A stretch of DNA of 64,000 nucleotides from positions 4,471,501-4,535,500 of the forward strand of contig NC_066286.1 of the NCBI RefSeq assembly GCF_905404315.1, written 5' to 3'. Origin of the DNA: Leptidea sinapis (Eukaryota > Arthropoda > Insecta > Lepidoptera > Pieridae). The notes beneath the pieces are model-generated. The model was not told where the DNA came from and did no database searches. It was given only the letters and a program-made list of their open reading frames with translations. Positions 22,660 to 35,024 of the stretch are shown here, one piece after another (the first letter of the stretch is position 1; each line of letters opens with the position of its first letter). Both the position numbers and the translations under genes were made by a program.

Positions 22660-25600
22660 AGAATTTTGAATCACCCTCACGGGTGATCAATTGAAAAAGA
22701 TAACAAATTGTATTTATGATTTTATGAAACTTTTGTACACGTTAGGTAAACAATATTGTACCAAAATATTTTAGGCAAAACTGGTGTCAAAAAAATCAAT
22801 TATCTTATTTTGATTATGACCGTTCAGTGACGGACAAGATTATTACTTTATTACAGAAAAGAATCAATTAACACCAAAGTCAACAGATTTGTCACGCAGG
22901 CCTAAGTAAACAGTATTTATATCCACCACAGGAAAAAGACTGTTCTTACTTTGTGTTAAAGGTATATTTTCCTGCTAAATATTTTCAACGAACATAATCT
23001 ATTGTTTTGCATAATGATCTTTAGTAGAATGAGACAGAGTTGGGTTTTGCTTATCAAAATATTTGTACGTTGTACTGTTCACTATAGTCACAGATTAGAA
23101 GAATATAGTTGGATAGTTTTGGGAGGATCAAACTATTATTATCTCAGCTAACTCGAGTCCGAGGCAGCACAAACATTCTCCTTAGTGTCTTTTCAAATCA
23201 GTGGAAGTCCCCTCTTTTACAAATGTGGATTAGGCTTCACACCAATATAAAAAAAATCCTTAGAACTTAAGGCTCCTAACATGAGTTTTTAAGTAAAATA
23301 TTACTTACAAAGACATGGATCTGATTTGAAATGCTATTTTTTATTTATTTTATTTTATTTTATTTTATTTTTATTTATTAAGATAGTTACACCAACAGCA
23401 CATCATTATACAATTAAAATTTTAGCAAGTAATATATAAAAATACGTTTTAAGATTTATATTATGAGACTCGCTCGATCCTGTAGACAAACTGTGTAAAC
23501 AGATTTACAGGACTCTGTATTATTTAAGAAGAAACTGTATGTTTATAATATATAAATAAAAAAAAAACAATAAAAACGTAGGTACACAAGGGATAGTACA
23601 ATACAACATGTCTTTACAGGTGTGAACAACATTTAAAATAGTAAGAAAAGAATAACAGAGTTGAACAATAATTAATCATAATAAACTTTCAGAAATGAAG
23701 CGTTAAACAAAAATGAAGAGGAAAATTGAGTTAATTACATTTCTGTTAAGTTTCTTAATTTCTTAAAACTTTCTAAATGTAAATTACAATTATAAAATTG
23801 TAATGACATTCGTATTATGAAAATGTTTTTATTATTATTATTATTAGTGGGGGGGGGGGGGTAAGATAGCTTGCTCATGGCTACACTATTTTCAAATGTA
23901 GTAGTTTTCAAAATCAGTAGAAATTGATAAAGATTACTATTGATATCATGGAATTCACACACATTACTGATATCAAATTTGTTAAAGTTTATATGCAAAT
24001 TCCACTTTCAATTTAAGGAGCCTTCTTCAATGCTGAAATTAAAGAGTAGATCTTCGTTTGAAGAAGTGAAGTAGAAACGGAAATTTTATTGTTGTTACCT
24101 AATAGAAGAAAATACTGACCTCAATTAAAAACAAAGTTACTACTTAATTTTCTCTAAAACTTATGGAAAGTGTTGCCAATTTACTTTCTGGCAACACCAA
24201 TGTGTTAAATATCATTTCGATTTAACAATCTACATTAAAAGCCTTTTTTAATTGGTTACCGCTATTTTACAACTTTATTGCATGTTTTAAATTAAAACAT
24301 AACAAAAATACTAAACAACTGTTTTCGTTAAGCTATGTCTATGTCTCATAATGCGATCATAAAAGTATAGCACACTTAAGTTTATAGCAATCTAAAGTTA
24401 ATAACTTTGAAGATGCTTTGTAACCTTTAATGGTATATAAAGCATTATTAATTTATTGTCCTAGCACAAAAATTCCTGTGAATAGATTATAATTGCTTTT
24501 ATTCTTGTTAATGAAGGAAAACCGCCAAGTGGCTGGCGGAATTTGAAAACCATTGTTCATGGAAATATGATTATTGATCTGATCGCCCTGAATCTTATTC
24601 TCACGGGGTTGATTTTGGGGTAGCCCATTGAGGCATAAGCATCATGCCATAGACATAGATGAAGGGGGACATCTGACTTTATTGGAAGCACTCTGTTTCT
24701 CCAAAGCTGGACATTTTTATAGGTGTGAGGTACCTGACGAAGGTTGGATGTTGGCTGAAGCCTATTATCATTGTCTCACATGGTAAGAATCATAATTAAT
24801 TTAATAGACGAACCCTTAGATGAGTTATACTTCTCGATAGAGTCTCTTTCTGTTAGACAACCGATAAAAACAGGCCAGGTTTAATACTTTACTGTGCGTG
24901 ACAAGTTACGTTTTACACGCGCGATTTGTATGTCACTTAATGTAAGTATGCTTGCATTGTTCAAAATAGAGGTTGACTCTAAACTCAATTTTTTTCGACG
25001 TTTTCGCAGCTGTCATAGTCTATCTAGACGTAAAAATGATCTAAGGTCGAAGTTAGCAGCTGCTCTGCTGGATCTACTTTGTTAATGTTTGTTAATTGTT
25101 TACTAATGAACAGGAGCTCATTACAGAATTATGTATGTAAGTTAATCAGAATACATCGAATATCTGGCATTGGTTGTGACACATGCTTCTAACGATATAA
25201 CTTTTAATTTTACAAGATATTTGGTAACTTATAATAATTATCAGAATTTAGATTGATGATATTCCGAATGAGGTGTTGAAACTATTTCTGGTTCCACTGA
25301 CTACCCTACCATATATTCAATATTAATCACGATATTTATTTAGGATATCTAAAAATCCTGTGACCTCTCGCGAGATCGTCAATATTAATTTGGAATAAAT
25401 AGCTGCTAATCACAATATTTATTGAACATCTAACCTTCTGCTGCCACTAAATGCTTTTATAAAACTTTAATATTATGTCTATCTCTATAATTAATGTTAT
25501 ATCTGTACACGCTTTTTATTAGTTGTATATTACTTGTATATATGTTTGTATGTAACCGACTCATTCGGGCGCGATTTTGACCCACGTTAAACGGCCCGAT

Positions 25601-25911
25601 TTCGTTCAAACTTCGTAGATTTATCGAGGACCGATGACAATACATTAATTTGATAAAATGATTAAATTTTTCGATTTTCAAAAAAAAAACCAAATTAGAT
25701 TTTTTGTTAATTTATATAAATTTCATCTATCATCGGTATAAAGCATGAATTGATGTTCATTTTAAATATCAAAATAAATTTTCTATTTTTTAGTTCAGTT
25801 TTCTATAAATAGCGTGTTTTTTAGTTTGTTTTAACTACTATTTATATATACCCCGCCAATAGATGACAGATTGAGTGCGTGAACATTGTGCAACTTGAAT
25901 TGTTTTACTAT
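22660..25911. other. Gene-free stretch with low-complexity tracts
   Basis: No gene is recognised. It holds a TTTTA-repeat tract at 23338-23380, an ATT tract followed by a run of 13 G at 23849-23861, and otherwise AT-rich unique-looking DNA. Short open frames (for example 24894-25085) have no recognisable domain. Confidence 0.45.
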
Positions 25912-26065
25912 TTAGGGTTTCTTGTGCCGCTTCTTCTCTCTCAGAGCGCCATTTGTTTCCGAAGCGGTAGTAGTATCTAGAATATTAGAAATGACATCAA
26001 AAAGAATTCTAAGCATTAATTTTGAGAAAATATATGACTTTTACGCCTTTTATTGTTTCTGTGTT
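25912..26065 (+). repeat. 3' end of the LINE family at 42.3-44.0 kb
   Basis: It carries cgccatttgtttccgaagcg, aatgacatcaaaaagaattc and ttttgagaaaatatatgac, matching the 3' untranslated end of the RT-coding LINE. It is severely 5'-truncated. Confidence 0.65.
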
Positions 26066-26324
26066 GTTTTGACGCAGTATAATATAGTAGTTAATAAATA
26101 ACAAAACAAAATTAGGTTCAACTACAGGGACGCGAAGGTAATCAATAGTCTTAGTCAGCATATTTTAATAGCAGGGAGGCGTAGGCTTTTTGACGTAGGG
26201 AATAAAACATTACGTTGTGGTACATGGTAGGTTGAGCACAAATTCAATTATTTTTGAAAATTTGGGTTGAAAGAGAGTCGATAACTTAACATCTGTTCAC
26301 ATATTATAATCATAATATTGAAGC

Positions 26325-26470
26325 ACTTTAATACAAATTATCTTGCTCCAAACTATGCATAAAATATGTACAGGACAACGATATATTTAATACTTACTTA
26401 AACGTACATCCATGACTCGGAAACAAACATCCATATTCATCGTATAAATGATTGCTCCTACCGGGATTCG
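26325..26470 (-). repeat. tRNA-derived SINE, 3' (body) part, split by an insertion
   Basis: It matches 4412-4600 and stops inside the B-box region at taccgggattcg. The missing head continues at 27161-27225 after a 0.7-kb LINE insertion. Confidence 0.7.
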
Positions 26471-27159
26471 GGGTGCTGTTCGGGTGTACGTCATATTTAT
26501 AGAATGCGCGGAAACCATTCACTCTGATAGTCAGGCAGCATTGTTGGCTTTAGACGCTGATTTGACGGCGTCAAAATTAGTCAATAATTGCATTGAATGC
26601 CTGAATTCATTAGGCATGAAGAACAGAGTGATTCTCAGATGGGTCCCAGGGCATGTTTCCAACTGTCAACAAGAAGCACTTAAACGCTGGATAAACTCTA
26701 CAGGTTTAATCCACTCCAAAGCACCGATAAGGGCATTCAACAGTAGATGCGAATTGCGAATGAAGCCCTATCTTTGAACAGGAAAATTCTATGCATACTC
26801 ACCAGAATGGTAACTGGGCACTGTCGCCTAAGCAAGCACCTCAAGTGTGGTCGGCATCAAAAATGATAAAACTTGCCGATTTTGCCTTGAGGCTGATGAA
26901 ACGCCTCTTCATCTACTCTGTGATTGCGGCCCACTAATGCATAAACGTAGCACCATCTTTGGTGACTACACCTTGCTACCGGACGGTATTTGTAATACAC
27001 GCGTCAAGAAGATACTGCGTACGTTCGTAAAGGCTGCAGGGCTTGACGGCGAGCTATAAGTAGTAGTGGCAAACACAATAGTTCAATTATGGATGTTGCT
27101 AGGAATCATTAGGACTAGATAAATAGCCACCCTCTTTAATTAATAGGTAATAATAATAA
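26471..27159 (+). mobile_element. 5'-truncated non-LTR retrotransposon carrying an RNase H end
   Basis: It encodes an RNase H-like block (HSDSQAALLALDAD, then RWVPGH, about 26518-26650) and a terminal zinc-binding segment (CRFCLEADETPLHLLCDC, about 26874-26930), both typical of I/R1-type LINE C-termini. Stop codons break the frame near 26777. It ends in a (TAA)n tail at 27147-27159. It is flanked by 12-bp duplications TACCGGGATTCG and TACCAGGATTCG (26459-26470, 27160-27171). No RT domain remains. Confidence 0.75.
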
Positions 27160-27160
27160 T

Positions 27161-27225
27161 ACCAGGATTCGAACTCTAGCTAAGTAGTCAGGGTCACTAA
27201 CCGTTCGGCTATATGGGTCGTCAAA
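27161..27225 (-). repeat. tRNA-like head of the split SINE
   Basis: It contains the B box (reverse of accaggattcgaact) and A-box region (reverse of accgttcggctatatggg) corresponding to 4575-4650 of the fuller copy. It completes the SINE interrupted at 26470. Confidence 0.7.
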
Positions 27226-27461
27226 ATTATAAAGTAATTATAAATTATTAAGTTACTTAATGTTATAATTAAGGCTGCGCTGATCCCACAGACAAACCAT
27301 TAAGATAGTTTTGTGGGACCATTTTTTAGGTTATGTAAGGTCAAAGCTGTGATAAATGAAAAAAAATCTATGAGCAGTTTTCCATGACTATCATGCCAAT
27401 TTCCTTCACGATGCGCATTGGATTGGTGCAGGAGGCCTTTATGTTTCAAAGTTAATATATA

Positions 27462-28871
27462 CACACATCAAAAAAGTCTAAGCAATATGTACTAATTCAA
27501 ATTTTAGGATGGTTTTTCACATTATAACGTTGTATTTTATTTTTAAATTAATATTTTTAGGGTCCTATGATGTAAAAATAACAGCTGTTGTCTGTATAAG
27601 TTCTTTTAATAACAGAAATTATCAATATTAGAATATACTGCAGAAACTAAGGTAGGTGAGCAACTAAACATTTTTTTAACAAAATGAAATTTCTAAAGAA
27701 AATGAATTTATTGTGAAAGAATAGGATAATTTAATACACAGCATGGCCTCCTTTGCTATTCAGAACTGGTCGGCAATGATTATTCAATGAATTATTGAGA
27801 CTGGGAGCGAATACCGCAAGTATTCGCTCCCAATGGAATTGTAGCAAATCCTTCAGCTGTTGGGTTGTTGTCACTCCGTCCAAGTCCTTCAAAACACGTC
27901 TCTGGAGCATGTCCCATGCGTGCTCGATGGGCTTGAGGTCTGGCGATATGGTCATTCCTTAACATAAAATCGGAGCCAAAGATTTGTGCAAATGGATGGA
28001 CATAAGGTCTGAGAATATCCACAACATAATTTTCAGCGTTCATGTTTCCATTTACAAAAACGTGCTCAGTTCGCCTGTTCTTCATAATACCCGCCCATAC
28101 CATAACTGTTGAGCCGCTGTATGGTTGAACTTCCTGAATGCACCTGAGCTTGACTCATCGGAAAACATAATTTTATCCCATTGTTCCTGGGTCCATATTC
28201 TGCGTTCTCTTCACCATTCATTTCGAAGAGCGCGATTCCTGTTACGTATCGGTGGGCACCTAATTGGGCGTCGAGCTCGTAGGCCGTACTCATGCAGTCG
28301 ATTTCGCACAGTTTGGGGACTTACATCAACACCACTTGAATTTTGTAACTTATCTCTCGAGCCGTTAACATCGGCTGGCGTCTTGCAGTCAGTTGTATGT
28401 ACCGGTCTTGCCGAGTGATTGTACTCCTTTTATGGCCTGAATGCTGTTCAGTGGGTTCCCTTGTATTATTGTAGCGCTGCCAAAGACGACAAATACACTT
28501 CTATGACTGCCAAAATGCCGAGATACCTGAGATTGATTACTTCCCGCTTGCAACATCCCTACAACTCTTTGCATTTCATTTGTCGTCAAATGATGTCGCT
28601 CATGACGTAAAGAATGTCTAACAATTCAATTTTGTCGCTAACTTTATTTAAATGGTTGGTAAAATTTTAAAATAAAGACTAAACGTAGCAATAAAAACGC
28701 ACTTAAATTCAAACAAATTCCCTTTCATTTAATTTTATGAAAAAAACAAAACATGTACGAATTTTTTTTACAACCTGCATGCACTTTGAGTGAATAAAGA
28801 CTTAGATATTAATTAATATAAATGGTAAATTTGTAATATCATGCATGTTGCTTATACTTTTTTGATGTGTG
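27462..28871 (-). mobile_element. Tc1-like transposon, inactivated
   Basis: The ends are cacacatcaaaaaagtctaa and the inverted ttatacttttttgatgtgtg, each bordered by TA (27460-27461, 28872-28873), giving a 1410-bp unit. The minus strand encodes fragments of a Tc1/mariner transposase: a helix-turn-helix block (MQRVVGMLQAGSNQSQVSRHF, about 28520-28580), a middle block with MVWAGIMKNRRTEHVFVNGN (about 28040-28103), and a C-terminal block LKPIEHAWDML (about 27905-27940) with the third acidic region. Reading frames shift repeatedly, so no intact transposase remains. Confidence 0.8.
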
Positions 28872-28873
28872 TA

Positions 28874-29754
28874 TTATTATAAATAATATTATAGAAATAA
28901 ATAAAGAATACGTTGCAACAACTAGTAAAATAATTATTTAAAGGGTGAGTTCCGAAGGTTTAACAGTTGATAGTACAAAGTCTGTTGTTAGGACAGTTCG
29001 TTATTTTAAGCTTCTCATTTTTATATAGCAGAAGACATCACCCACATGCTAGGACAACGTAAAAAGCCGAACGTCACGAACTTCGCTTGCAAGCACTCCG
29101 ACTTCGCATTACGAAGATGTCGTGACTTGTGTTAGTTGAGGCCATAAGATGAGCGAGCTGAAACTAAGGAAGTAGCTAATATTTTGAAAAAAAAAAAAAT
29201 ATGACTTCGTCTTTGGAATTCATTCGATCGAAACTGCAAATTTAATTATATGTTACTAATATTTTTATTGAAGGAAAATTTTAGCGATTTCAAAAAATTT
29301 TTTTTGCCACTTTTATTTTTATCACTACCGGGTAGATCAGTGAAAATCTTAGAATAGTATCAAAATTAGTTTCTACGTTTATAAAGGCATTTTCAAAGTA
29401 TTATCTATCGTCTATAGCAATGATAGCATATGAAAATATTTGCACCAAAGCTATTTTCAACTACCTTCTCTGTGTTAAACATAAAACCTATCAATTATAA
29501 CATTCTTATTAATTTAATTAATTAGATGTTTGTCGTTTATTGCTAATATAAAACACCGTTTGACAGAAAAGGAGTGATTTGATTTTTATTCACAGTCTTC
29601 ATAGGTTGATGCATTTGCTGAACTTGATAACTTTTGTATATTTATTTATTAATTTCCTTTTTTAGACTTACCTACTTGTACGTCATTGAGTAATTGACGT
29701 TGGAGTATTTTTGTTGGATCACTTTTCATATATTGTTATTAAAATAAATTTTAG
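28874..29754. other. No gene recognised; one hairpin
   Basis: An imperfect inverted repeat gtcacgaacttcg / cgaagatgtcgtgac occupies about 29072-29117. Otherwise it is AT-rich DNA with no supported gene. Confidence 0.4.
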
Positions 29755-29935
29755 GACGATGAAGCTGTAAATGTTGAAATAAAAGAGTGGCAATGAGTTT
29801 CTTGCCACTACTTTTCATTTAAGCTCAACGTTTACCGAAATTGTGGTAACTATTAAAAAGAAAAGAAAATTGACATTCATAAGTCTTTTCTTTGACCTAG
29901 ATGAATAATGTGATTTTAATTAAATATATAAAATT
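29755..29935 (+). repeat. LINE 3' end, third copy of the 2488-3047 family
   Basis: It carries agagtggcaatgagtttctt, taagctcaacgttta and gacattcataagtc, ending ...gtgattttaatt. Only the 3' terminus is present. Confidence 0.5.
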
Positions 29936-30283
29936 GGTTAATGTAGCGATTTTTGTAATTATGAATAAGACGGAAATAATTACAAATATTTTAACGACAA
30001 TTATTCAATTTCGTAGCCCCACGCAAAGAAAATAAATTGTCTCTTTCAAAAATGAAGTCCGCATTGTTTCACACATAACGCTTATTGGACTGGTAGTTTG
30101 TTAGCTCTCAATATTCTTTGCGGTATCCTCTCTGAATAGGTAATTCTGAACGCAAGTTGAAACATCGCTACATAGAATGTTAAATTATATTTTACAACAC
30201 ATTTTATGCCAAACTTCAATTGCGCAAAGTTTCCCATAAAAAAGAAAGGCTGAGGAGCATCGGCAGCTATTCAAAATATTCTA

Positions 30284-30608
30284 TTTTTTTATGCCAACAA
30301 GGGACGAGTCGAGCAGGACGTTCAACTGAAGGTAATATACGTCCTGCCCATTACAATGCAGTTCCGCTCAAGATTCTTGAAAAACCCAAAAACTCTGAGC
30401 AGCTCTACAATTATAATTTAATTATATTGCACTCGTCACCCTGAGGCATAAGATGTTAGTCTCATTTGCCCAGTAATTTCACTAGCTACGGCGCCCTTCA
30501 GACCGAAACACAGTAATGATTACACATAACTGCTTCTCGGCAGAAATAGGCGCCGTTGTGGTACCCATAACCTAGCCGGCATCCTGTGCGAAGGAGCCTC
30601 CCACTGGT
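30284..30608 (-). repeat. Family A 300-bp repeat, full length
   Basis: A minus-strand copy from the A-tail end (tttttttatgccaacaaggg on plus) to cctcccactggt, with a small insertion near 30410. Confidence 0.65.
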
Positions 30609-31234
30609 CTCTTTCTGATACATGACCCTATTTGAGGTATTCATGTTATTGTAAAAGTAGCAATCATGCCATTTCTCAGTAATGCTGGCTAAGGACATTT
30701 CCTGGACTTTTACTAAATTATAAAATGTTTAACTTTTGATATTTATCAGTGTAATTTTTTGGCCACAATGAATTAAGCAATTTTGATATTAATTTTTGTT
30801 ATTTCGATAGCATGAATGCTATTGGTCACGACAGCACTGCGGAGAATCGAGATGAAGATGGTGAAAATGGTGAAAATGGTAATAGATTTATTTTTCAAGT
30901 ATTTATCTTTATCATAATATTGTATCAAAATTAAGCAGTTGTATGTAAAAGCGTGATAATCTTCATTCTATTACATAACCTTTCCTTAAAAAGTAATTAA
31001 AAAAGGTATAATTACAGTCCTCTTATATTAAAATTAAGGGAAAATTTGGCCAAAACCTTACAAAGCTATGTTAATACTATGCTTAGATCGCTTCCCGTAA
31101 AGTAACACACCAGCATGAAAAGAGAAAATTTTATGCATTCACTCGCCAAACTCTAACTTTCAAAGCTGACGTCAGTCACAAACTATTATGTGTCAGTTAA
31201 ACAAATTAAAGCCCGTTTATATTGAATTACGAAG
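30609..31234. other. No gene recognised
   Basis: AT-rich DNA. A short direct repeat gatggtgaaaatggtgaaaa lies near 30853. No coding support. Confidence 0.4.
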
Positions 31235-31449
31235 TCTATTATATATATATATATACTGAAAATGGTCTTTGTTTGAGGCTCAACCACGCCTAAACCACTG
31301 ATGGTATCGACATAAAACTACTTACCACCATTTGATGCGAAATTTCTCCTTACTTTTTTATTGTATTTATAATAAGTTGAATAAAATTTAATTTATTTCC
31401 GTTTAACGTTAACGTTAACTCGCCCACCAAAGCGGGCGGGAACGACTAG
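31235..31449 (+). mobile_element. Helitron-like element with GC-rich 3' hairpin
   Basis: The 3' end shows the stem CGCCC (31421-31425) pairing with GGGCG (31434-31438), followed 8 nt later by CTAG (31446-31449) and then T. The 57552-57775 element has the same layout and shared internal sequence (tcgatgcgaaatt-like, attgtatttat). The 5' limit is approximate. Confidence 0.5.
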
Positions 31450-32454
31450 TTATATATACATAAATAAAATAATAAAAGTATCAAATAATGTAAAAATTTG
31501 CCTATTTGACGTTTGAGTATGTTTGTTGCATCACTTTACATAATATATTGTAATCGAAATGATTTGTAAAACGATGAAAATGTGAGTCGTGATTTAAAAC
31601 ATACCTCCAAACCTACATGAATAAGTGTTTTTATTTGATTTTGACAAAAAAATGGAGTTGCCCTATATGTACACCCGAAAACGACAAACAACCCTTTAAC
31701 CCGGAGAAACTAAAATGCAATAGAAGATGGTGGACAAAGCTTGGCTTTTATCATATGAATTTACAATTTAAACTTTCTTGAATTGTTTGAATAAAATATT
31801 GACTTTGGTGATAATCATAATTAATACTTTTTTGTATAAATAAATTAATTATTCCCATACAGAACATTACAAAAATTAAAATGCATAATTAGGAGATGAA
31901 ACATTAGGCAAAAGAAGAAGGCTCAGCTTCACCTGACATGGGATCATGCATCATGTAGCAGCAGCGTTATTTTTCAGCCATCACCTCCTCCTTAGGGAGG
32001 AAGTAGCTGGAGTGTATTATGGCTCCCCGATTACCTACTGAAGCGTTCTTTAAGAAGTATTTAAATAGTGTTGTTATTACCCTCACAAGTGTATGGGTGT
32101 ATGGGTGTGGGCGTGTGTTGATGTCCGCATAAAATCATCTTTTAGGGATAGGAATTTCCAGTAGGCGTTGTTCGGATTCTCCGCAAATAGTTGTTTTCTT
32201 AATAGAGCTAATCGGTATTTTTAAAGCACCTGATACTCATTATTTTGTTGCTTTAGAGGAACGGCTAAGAATTACATATTTTTGCTGCAGAGAATCTGAA
32301 ATATCTCATATGAAAGTCTTTAACCCAACAGAGCTTTTTAAACAAATATTCGGGCTTCTCATTCCAATTTACATTTTAAGTTCAACAAGCATAGTGAAGT
32401 TGTCTTCTGGCACTCATATTTAGAATGCCCTTGCTATTTAAGTAAGGAGTTGGA
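31450..32454. other. Mostly unassigned; LINE 3' fragment near 31505-31645
   Basis: The segment tttgacgtttgagtatgttt ... tttatttgattttgac resembles the 3' end family at 2488-3047. The remainder (31645-32454) has no recognised feature. Confidence 0.35.
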
Positions 32455-32690
32455 TGTGAGGCGGTCCTCCTCTGTGATTTTCAACGAGCTTTCTTCCACT
32501 TACTACAAATCCGTGGAATGAGCTTCCTTGTGATTCTGGGACGATACGACCTGGGTACCTTCAAAAAAAGCGCGTATACCTTCCTTAAAGGCTCCTGTGA
32601 TTCCTCTGGTGGTCCATGAGAATGTGGGCGGCGGTGATCACTTAACGACAGGTGTTTATCCTCCTTTTTTTCTTTAAAAAAATAGTGCTT
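32455..32690 (+). repeat. LINE 3' end (family B), plus orientation
   Basis: It includes tggaatgagcttccttgtg and tacgacctgggtaccttcaa, then gattcctctggtggtcc..., followed by an A-rich end near 32680. It matches the C-terminal part of the 62515-63605 LINE and is one of the few copies on the plus strand. Confidence 0.55.
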
Positions 32691-33277
32691 TCCTGGAAAT
32701 GTTCAAACAAAAGCGTACACATGAGTTTTACACGCTCTGTATTGCCCTTTTTACGCTAGTGATCAGCCTCGGCCCATAGACTGAGCTGCAGTAATTAAAA
32801 TGTGATAGTACCAAAGTCTTGCTTGAGGTAAACGCAAATCTTCTTTAAGAATTAATATTTTGTCCTGAAAATTTATACGTGAATCAAAGAAAATATGGCA
32901 AACAAACTAGCAATGTTTTAACAACGGAAAATCAAATTTCCTATTGATCCATACATTAGTTATCGACAACCGGAAATATGTGCGTGGGCCCAAGATGTTT
33001 CACCACAACATTCATGAGATGGGTGAAAGCTCTCACATATCTCCTCTCGATATCGTCCCAATAATTCACAATCGCGTCTTCCTTACCCAACAATCCCATC
33101 TATATCATCGATAAATGTTACGAGCAGGATAATATTTTGTACCAAACACAACATCGGCAAGATGTTGCAAAATCTTTAAGCAATAATATTTTCACGTATT
33201 GTAAAAATATTAAGTATTATTCTTTAAAATGCCGAAATATATTATTTTTTGCACAAAACATTTTGTTCCTATTTTTT
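32691..33277. other. No gene recognised
   Basis: AT-rich DNA without a supported feature. Confidence 0.45.
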
Positions 33278-33579
33278 TTATGTAAAAAAGGTACGAGACG
33301 AGCAGAACGTTCTGCTGATGGTAATTGATACGTCCTGCCCATTACAATGCAGTGCCCCTCAGGATTCTTGAAAAACCCAAAAATTCGACAATACAATTAC
33401 GCTCCTCACCTTGAGACATAAGATGTTAATTCTCATTTGCCCACTAATTTCACTAGATACAGCGCCCTTCAGACCGAAACACAGTAATGTTTACACATTA
33501 CTGCTTCACGTCAGAAATAGGCGCCGCTGTGGTACCCATAATCTAGCCGGCATCCTGTGCAAAGTAGCCTACCACTGGT
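33278..33579 (-). repeat. Family A 300-bp repeat
   Basis: A minus-strand copy from aggtacgagacgagcag to cctaccactggt, nearly full length with a short internal deletion near 33385. Confidence 0.65.
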
Positions 33580-33602
33580 AGGCGAAAAGAAGATAATAGG
33601 TA

Positions 33603-33764
33603 TGTGAAATAGTATATTTCATTACGTATGCGGAAAGCCGGTCATTGCAAAGAGTTCCGACAAATGTCTACCAGAACTGAGGCGCAGCCGAAGGTGAGGG
33701 TTTACAGTCGGAACAAGTTGCAATGACGGTTCCGCACGTGTACTGAACAACTATTTCAATACAG
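33603..33764. repeat. Palindromic MITE-like element
   Basis: The arms gcggaaagccggtcattgca and, inverted, tgcaatgacggttccgc flank a 60-bp centre. Outer parts (gaaatagt.. / ..aactatttc) also pair, so the unit is largely a foldback. No ORF. Confidence 0.5.
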
Positions 33765-34258
33765 TTGCGAAAAAATGAAGCAATTTAAAAGAATAGTTAA
33801 ATGGCGCCAACCGTAAAAGAATATAAGCAGAGATTTTTTTTTGTTTTCTTCACCCATTCTGGGTAGGCAAAGGGATATAGATACACCCAAACAGACAAGT
33901 ATTCAGTAGATTTTTTTTATTGATATGAAATGAAAATGAAATTTAATACGATGAAATGAAATGAAACCTAACCTAACTCATTGAATCAAATCATTAAATC
34001 TGGATATTGAAACAAATTAGTAGCTTCTTTTTAGAAATATTTGCATGAATCATAAAAATTTCTATGAATTTATTTTTGTAAAAACTTCGTGGTTGGTTTT
34101 TTCTTTTTAATAGACATTATTTTGACAGTTGGGAAAGAGAAAGCACGAGTTCGGAAAAGGTAAAGAAAAAGCACGAGTAATATATATGTAATAGCCCAGA
34201 TCCCGAACGCTATAACGTCCCTGCAATACGCCACTTTTTGAGCAACTGTATTGAAAAG
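33747..34258. repeat. Possible TIR element with TTTCAATACAGTTGC ends
   Basis: The left motif tttcaatacagttgcgaaaa and an inverted right motif (gagcaactgtattgaaaa) at about 34240-34257 enclose 0.5 kb without coding potential. The left end overlaps the preceding palindrome, so the boundaries are uncertain. Confidence 0.35.
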
Positions 34259-35024
34259 AATTTATTGATTGATTTTGAATTTTACATCAGGGTCTCATTT
34301 GGTGTATTCTCCACGCAGTTGGACGTACATATATTTTCACATTTCCTATAATCACGTTATTTTATTAATCTTTCCTTGGGATTTCTACCTAAGTAGTGCA
34401 TTGTTTAATCGCGTCATGGATTAGTATAGGATAGTGCTATGTTTTTAGGTGCTTTGTATTGGAAGAATCGATTACCATTTTGGTTTTAGTTTTCGTGCTC
34501 CTGATATTATCTGTAAATTTGCTCTTTATTACCAGGCTTACATCCACCGCCTTTAGGTGGCGAGAGCAATATTCATTGTTCCAAATCTATTTAGATTATT
34601 TCAAATATATTTTTATTTTACTGTTCTTGTTGGTCACGAAATTGGTACAAAATATGTCACGGGTACCCAACCATTTTCTTTCAAACATCTATTGAAAAGC
34701 TCCATTTTTAATGAAAAAGATCGAAATACAGTTAGCGCAACAGCAACATAGTCCAACGCATCGTCGTCAACATCGAATTGGGATTTCAAAAACATAGATT
34801 AAAAGCCTTATTTTAACCCATAAGCGATGTACCACTGGAAGCCAAGCGTACTCCACCTATGTTCATTAGCAACAAATCTCAATACCTATTGAGCGTGCGT
34901 CTGTGCGCAAATTGGTCTCGAAAACAGTCTCATGCACGGAAAGAAAAACTCTAAGTTAGTGTCTGTGGCGCATTACCACAAAGTTACTTCTCTACTCAGT
35001 GAATAAAACGTTAGCTTCCAAACA
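34259..35024. other. No gene recognised
   Basis: No supported gene. The part from about 34770 may be the decayed upstream portion of the gag-like fragment that follows. Confidence 0.35.

Noticed and set aside
23849..23861. Run of 13 G as a G-quadruplex regulatory site
   Set aside because: A single homopolymer next to an ATT microsatellite is more simply low-complexity sequence, and its length may be a sequencing uncertainty.
28125..28610. Plus-strand open frames of 97 and 63 codons
   Set aside because: They are antisense to the Tc1-like transposase remnants.
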